In this document: piece after piece, positions 59,976 through 64,000 of the stretch | Layout: the number at the start of each line of letters is the position of its first letter | Numbering within the stretch: the stretch's first letter is position 1 | Assembly (NCBI GenBank): GCA_963796705.1 | Contig: CAWCMK010000003.1 | Location: 1 to 64,000 of the forward strand | Reading direction: 5' to 3' | DNA length: 64,000 nt | Source: VRUE01 sp963796705 | Lineage (GTDB): Bacteria; Actinomycetota; Thermoleophilia; Solirubrobacterales; 70-9 | Notes under the pieces: model-generated | What the model was told of the DNA's origin: nothing | The model's database searches: none | Seen by the model: the letters and a program-made list of their open reading frames with translations, nothing else | Made by a program: the position numbers and the translations under genes

Positions 59976-62900
59976 CTAACCATGTCGCTGCCTCCGGTGG
60001 CGCCGGTGGTGGTGTCTCGCCGCGGTGATGGTGGTGCTTGTGCGAATGGTGGGACTTACCACTCGGCACCTGATTGCCGCCGGTACCCTTGTAGGTGCCG
60101 ATATCCGGCGGCGGCGGGGCCTGCGTGCCTGGGCCATGGCACTCGTCGGACGCCTTGCAGGGGGGCAGCGGTGGGTCATATAAGGACCCACCTCCAACTG
60201 GGCATCATAGATCGCGACCGAGTTCCCGTTTACATCTGCGGCGTGAGGGCGTCACGGGTGAAGAAATAGGCGTCGTTCCCGTCGGCGCTGATCGACAACA
60301 AGCTTGAATCGAGCGGCCCGGCCCCACTCGAGATCTGTCCGATCTTGCCTCCCCTCCCACTCGAAGACATCCTCGGCACCGTTCAGGTCAGACGGAATCA
60401 GGGGATCGGTCGAATTGAAGAAGACCCTTCCGTCTTCGGTGAGACTGAGCCCGTCGCTGGCAAGACTTGCGTTGCCACTGGCACGCGCACCGGTTGGCGG
60501 GCAGGAAACGCAGTCGATCGCGTTGCCCGCGGCCGCGTAGCGGTAGACCTCCCGATGTTCATCGTTGTCGTAGCCGGTGAGGGGTAGCTTCGAGTTGAAT
60601 GCCGCAAAGTCGCCGGAAGGCGTCACCTGGAAATCGGCGGTGTGGCGGGTTTCCGGTTCGCCGACAGCGTCGAGTACGGCGGGACTGTCGTAGCGTGGAT
60701 TGGGAAGCACTGTCGACGGACCAAATACCGAGATTCTTCCGGCTTCCGAATCGGTCGCGAAGATCGATTCCGCATTGGCGGCAAGATCAGTCGAGTCGGA
60801 GAGGACTCCGGCGCCTATCGGGTTGCCGATCGGGCTCGTCGATGAGTCGAACTCGATGATCTGATGGCCTTCATCAACAAACACATGACCGTCGCTGGGG
60901 TCCACGGCGACACCTTGGGCGGTTTCGACTTCGAGCTTCTTGAGGAATTCCCCAGTAGGACTGAAAAGCTGTGCTTCGAGCCATTGGCTATATAAACTTG
61001 TCCGCTCGGGTCCACTGCGATGCTTTTTGGATTTGTACCGGTCGAAAATTCGTTGACCAGTTCATCCGAAGAGTTGAAGATGTAAACACCTCCAAAGAAG
61101 CTGGCGACGTAGATCTCACCGTCGGATTGGTTAACCGCCACACTGGTTGGGAACGGAACTCCTAGGCTCGTAACGAACTGGCCGCCCGAGGAGATCCGAT
61201 CGACTTCGCCGGCGAAGAGATTCGGAACGAAGAAGTCTCCCGCTGGTTTGTTCTACGGCGAGTCCGTTGGGCAATCCAAGTGGTGTGTACTCCTCAACGC
61301 GCCAGCTGGGTGTCAACGCCAGTGAGCTGATTTCCACCGGCCTCAGAGCTTCCGTGAAATTGATCGGGATGACCTTTCGTATCGAATTTGGATACGGTTC
61401 CGCTGAATACGCCCGGTTCCAGGTAGTAGATGTAGCCGTGTGTCGAATCAAGGGCGAGGCCGCTTGGTTTGGTGAGGGACCCGAAGTGTCGGATGAGCGG
61501 ATGCCCTGTAGGTGGCGGCTGGGGTACGTCGAGGCTCGACTCGAGGGTCGTCACATACTCGGGTTCAGAGCCAACCCTCGCGAGATAGACGTTGGGGGCA
61601 TTTTCGACCCCGTTCGAGGTTCCGTCGAGAAGCTCGGGCGAGAGGAAATAGATGTCGCCGCTGGCACTGGCGACACCCCCGCCGCCGCCAATTGCAACCG
61701 CGTCGCAGTTCGGCGATGGACTGGTCGAGTTCCAATGCGACCGGTCATTATTGAGTCCGGGGTCGCAGGCGTCGGTATTGCCGGTTTCTTCGGAGCCGGT
61801 CGAGACGCGGGTCAGTGATGAACCCGAGCCACTCACTTCGGCGCGATAGATGTCGGCGCTAGTGTCCGTGTCCTGATTCGCGGCCGTATTGAGGGCATCG
61901 TCGGTCGTGAAGTAGACCTCGCTGCCGTCGGCGCTCATGCCGTTGTACAGGGCGCCGCTAGTGGAGCCGGGCATCAGGTCAATCCCCTTCGGAGAGTCAG
62001 CGACGTCCATGTAGAGGTGCCAATAGTGATTGCCGGCAGAGTCGGTCGAAACAAGCTGGCCGATCAAGATGCGGGAGCCGTCTTCGGAGATGTCGAGCTC
62101 GGCGATCCCGTCTGAGTTGCAATTCGAGAGGCAAGGAATATTTTCGCCATTCGGGAGCTTGGAAACCACGGCGGTGGTGCCCGATTTGAGGTTGCGGTCA
62201 TAGATAGAGGGTTCGTTGCCGGAACTGGCTCCAGCCTCGAACTGCGCTGTTGATCCGAACACGAAGTGGCTACCGTTAGCAGAGAGTCGCTTTCTGACGA
62301 GAACGTTTGCTTCCGCTTCGGGGCCGGGGTCGATCGAGCCGGCCATGCCCTGCTCGATATTGCCGTCGGGCAGTCGGAGCGGAACTCCCGTCTTGCCATC
62401 GCTGAAGCACGGAGCGCAAAGGTTTTCCCGAGAAGGCAAACGTGTCAAGAGAAGCATCGCGCCGCCCAGCGCTGACGAAAATGGGTGTGCCGACGGTAGG
62501 CCGTTAGCCGGTAGACCCACATATTCCGTCTTCCAGCCTCGTTCGGTGCGAGTGGCAACATACGGATCTAGTCCAAGGTTGGTCGGTTCCAGGGACCTGG
62601 GACGAGTCCTTGGTGGAGGCCGTAGAGGACACGAGGAGGGTTGGTCGCTTGCGGGAAACCGCCAAACGGGGTCTCGCCCGGGACCAAGTAGGACTCGACG
62701 CCATAGCCCCCAGTGCTCCCTGCTAGAACCTGCTCGTAAGCGCGGCAATCCATGAGCAGCGCCGCACCGGTCTGCTGACGCACTTGGGAGTTGGCGCATT
62801 CGTCCTTCAGCGCCCCCCCGTAGGCGAAGGTCGTAAAGGTTCTTCTTCGCCAACCGTCACCCGATAGGCGTTGGTCGCGACGACACGGTAGTGGTACGTC

Positions 62901-64000
62901 GTGCCAGGGGTCAGCGGAGCGACTTTGGTCGAGACTTCCTTCGCTGTGAAGCCAGCAGCTACATTGCCTTCACCTTCGGGTACGACCGCTGCGTCCGTAA
63001 AACCGGTTTCCTGAAAAGGCGCGTCGTCGACGTATTCGACACGATACTGGGTGTCTCCCCCGCCAGGGTTGATCAGGGCGTGAAAGGTCACCGAGTCCGA
63101 ATGGACATCGGTCACCCACTCACTCAGTTCGGGTGGAAGGGGCGGTGTCGTGAAGGATTCGTCGGTAGCGGTGCTCGTCCCGCCCGGGTTCGTCGCGACG
63201 ACCCTGTAATGATAAGTAGTGACTGGCGCAAGGCCGGCGAGGCCAGACTGCACGGTTGTCGGACCGCTAGGGGCACCCGCGCCCTGCTCGGCAGTCGTGC
63301 TTCCATACGATTCTGTCTTTCCCCATTCAAAATGATAGGTGGTGTGTTCACCGTTTCCCGAAAATGACCCGGTCAGGGTGGCCGTAGCTGGGGTGAGGTT
63401 GAGCGCTGCCTGGGTTTTCAGAGCAATCACCCAGTGTGGTACGAACACCTGATCGGCGCCATTCCGGGTGACGTTGGTATTTCCGACCACAAACCGATAG
63501 TGATAGGGCTGCTCGGGAGTCAGGCCACTGAGGCTCGCCGATCCTTCGGTAGGGCTGGTGAAATTCGAGCTGGAGGGATCCGGGTTGCAGGGCATGGTCG
63601 ATCCATATGAGGCGTCCGTTCCATATTCGAGCTCGCAGCTTGAGACCGGACCGCCTTCGCCCGGGTCGACGGTCGCATGCAGGGTGCCGGAGGTCTGTGT
63701 CTGATCGGTCACGGCACCGTATTCGATGCCGGGCAGGGGATAGTCCCTGCCGAACACCCTCACCTTGTTTCCGTCGGCAACGTAGAGCTTCCCAGCCTGA
63801 ATCGACCGCGACCCCAGTCGGTTCCGCGAAGCCGGACGGCGCTTCGATCGATTCGATGAAGGAACCGTCGGGCTTGAATTCCCAGATCCCCTGGCCGCCG
63901 GGATAAAAGTAGGCGCTTGCGTTGGAGACAACCAGATGACCGTCTTGTCGGATCGATCGCGGGGTCTTCGATCAACGGTTCTTGGGCAGGGAATTCGGTG
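59976..64000 (-). pseudogene. Giant secreted protein, family A, copy 3, multiply frameshifted, cut by window edge
   Basis: Five or more frames together give a family A protein. FnIII-like units (about 62807-63931; LSGLTPEQPYHYRFVVGN) come first, then the CRAYE junction (VRQQTGAALLMDCRAYEQV, about 62750). A TolB-like propeller (about 61294-62700) is interrupted by an NHL-type propeller (about 60700-61480). The rest of the TolB-like part (60252-60700), DECHGPG near 60145 and an HHHRRHRRQRHG tail ending at 59976 follow. The N-terminus lies beyond the window. Damage is heavier than elsewhere, so real decay is likely here, though assembly error cannot be ruled out. Confidence 0.7.

Overview
The window is chromosomal or integrated-element DNA from a high-GC actinobacterium. 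Lineage-typical secreted families point to the class Thermoleophilia (Solirubrobacterales-like): giant surface proteins with FnIII-like repeats and a CRAYE motif, proteins with a 'SYANVxxT' type N-terminus, and a Pro/Gly-rich 'InlB-like' repeat protein. The assignment rests on recognised protein style, because no rRNA or tRNA is present.

Region 1 (about 0-22.3 kb) is most of a conjugative element of the Firmicutes/Actinobacteria T4SS type, transcribed mainly leftwards. It carries a VirD4-like coupling ATPase and an SSB (16.1-18.2 kb), TcpC (11.2-12.1 kb), a VirB2-like pilin (10.2-10.5 kb), TcpE and a VirB4 ATPase (5.2-8.3 kb), a VirB6-like channel protein (2.2-4.5 kb) and a VirB1-type transglycosylase/NlpC-P60 hydrolase (0.6-1.7 kb). 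A replication-relaxation protein and a second SSB lie at 21.2-22.3 kb. Four toxin-antitoxin or TA-like modules (two vapBC, a YefM/RelE pair, an AbiEii-like nucleotidyltransferase) sit between the transfer genes. No relaxase or integrase is visible, so the element probably extends beyond the window. Two ECF sigma-factor loci are interleaved (13.8-15.2 kb; 19.1-20.9 kb with a membrane propeller as likely anti-sigma factor).

Region 2 (22.7-32.3 kb) is accessory DNA: small secreted proteins, a DoxX protein, a three-gene set of secreted proteins (two with SipW-type signals, one with nearly identical 366-bp internal repeats), a truncated sulfatase, a PPOX enzyme, an AhpD-like protein, a broken SnoaL-like gene, a VOC protein and a symmetrical nested inverted repeat.

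Region 3 (32.5-48.1 kb) is a compact leftward operon of five very large secreted proteins. Two families alternate: family A (NHL propeller, FnIII-like repeats, TolB-like propeller) and family B (Cys-containing 'TQAGGHP' proteins). A third, frameshifted A-B pair lies at 57.2-64.0 kb and runs off the right edge. All end in His/Arg-rich basic tails. This repeated two-gene cassette is the best candidate for an undescribed system.

Region 4 (48.7-57.2 kb) has an MlaE/YrbE permease pair without MCE proteins, two related secreted proteins, a cluster of regulators (GntR, PadR, TetR, a TetR-like C-terminal domain) and a small repeat protein.

Many genes have single-base frameshifts, several in homopolymers or in a repeat whose sister copy is intact. 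At least part of the breakage may therefore be assembly error; the 57-64 kb pair carries the most.
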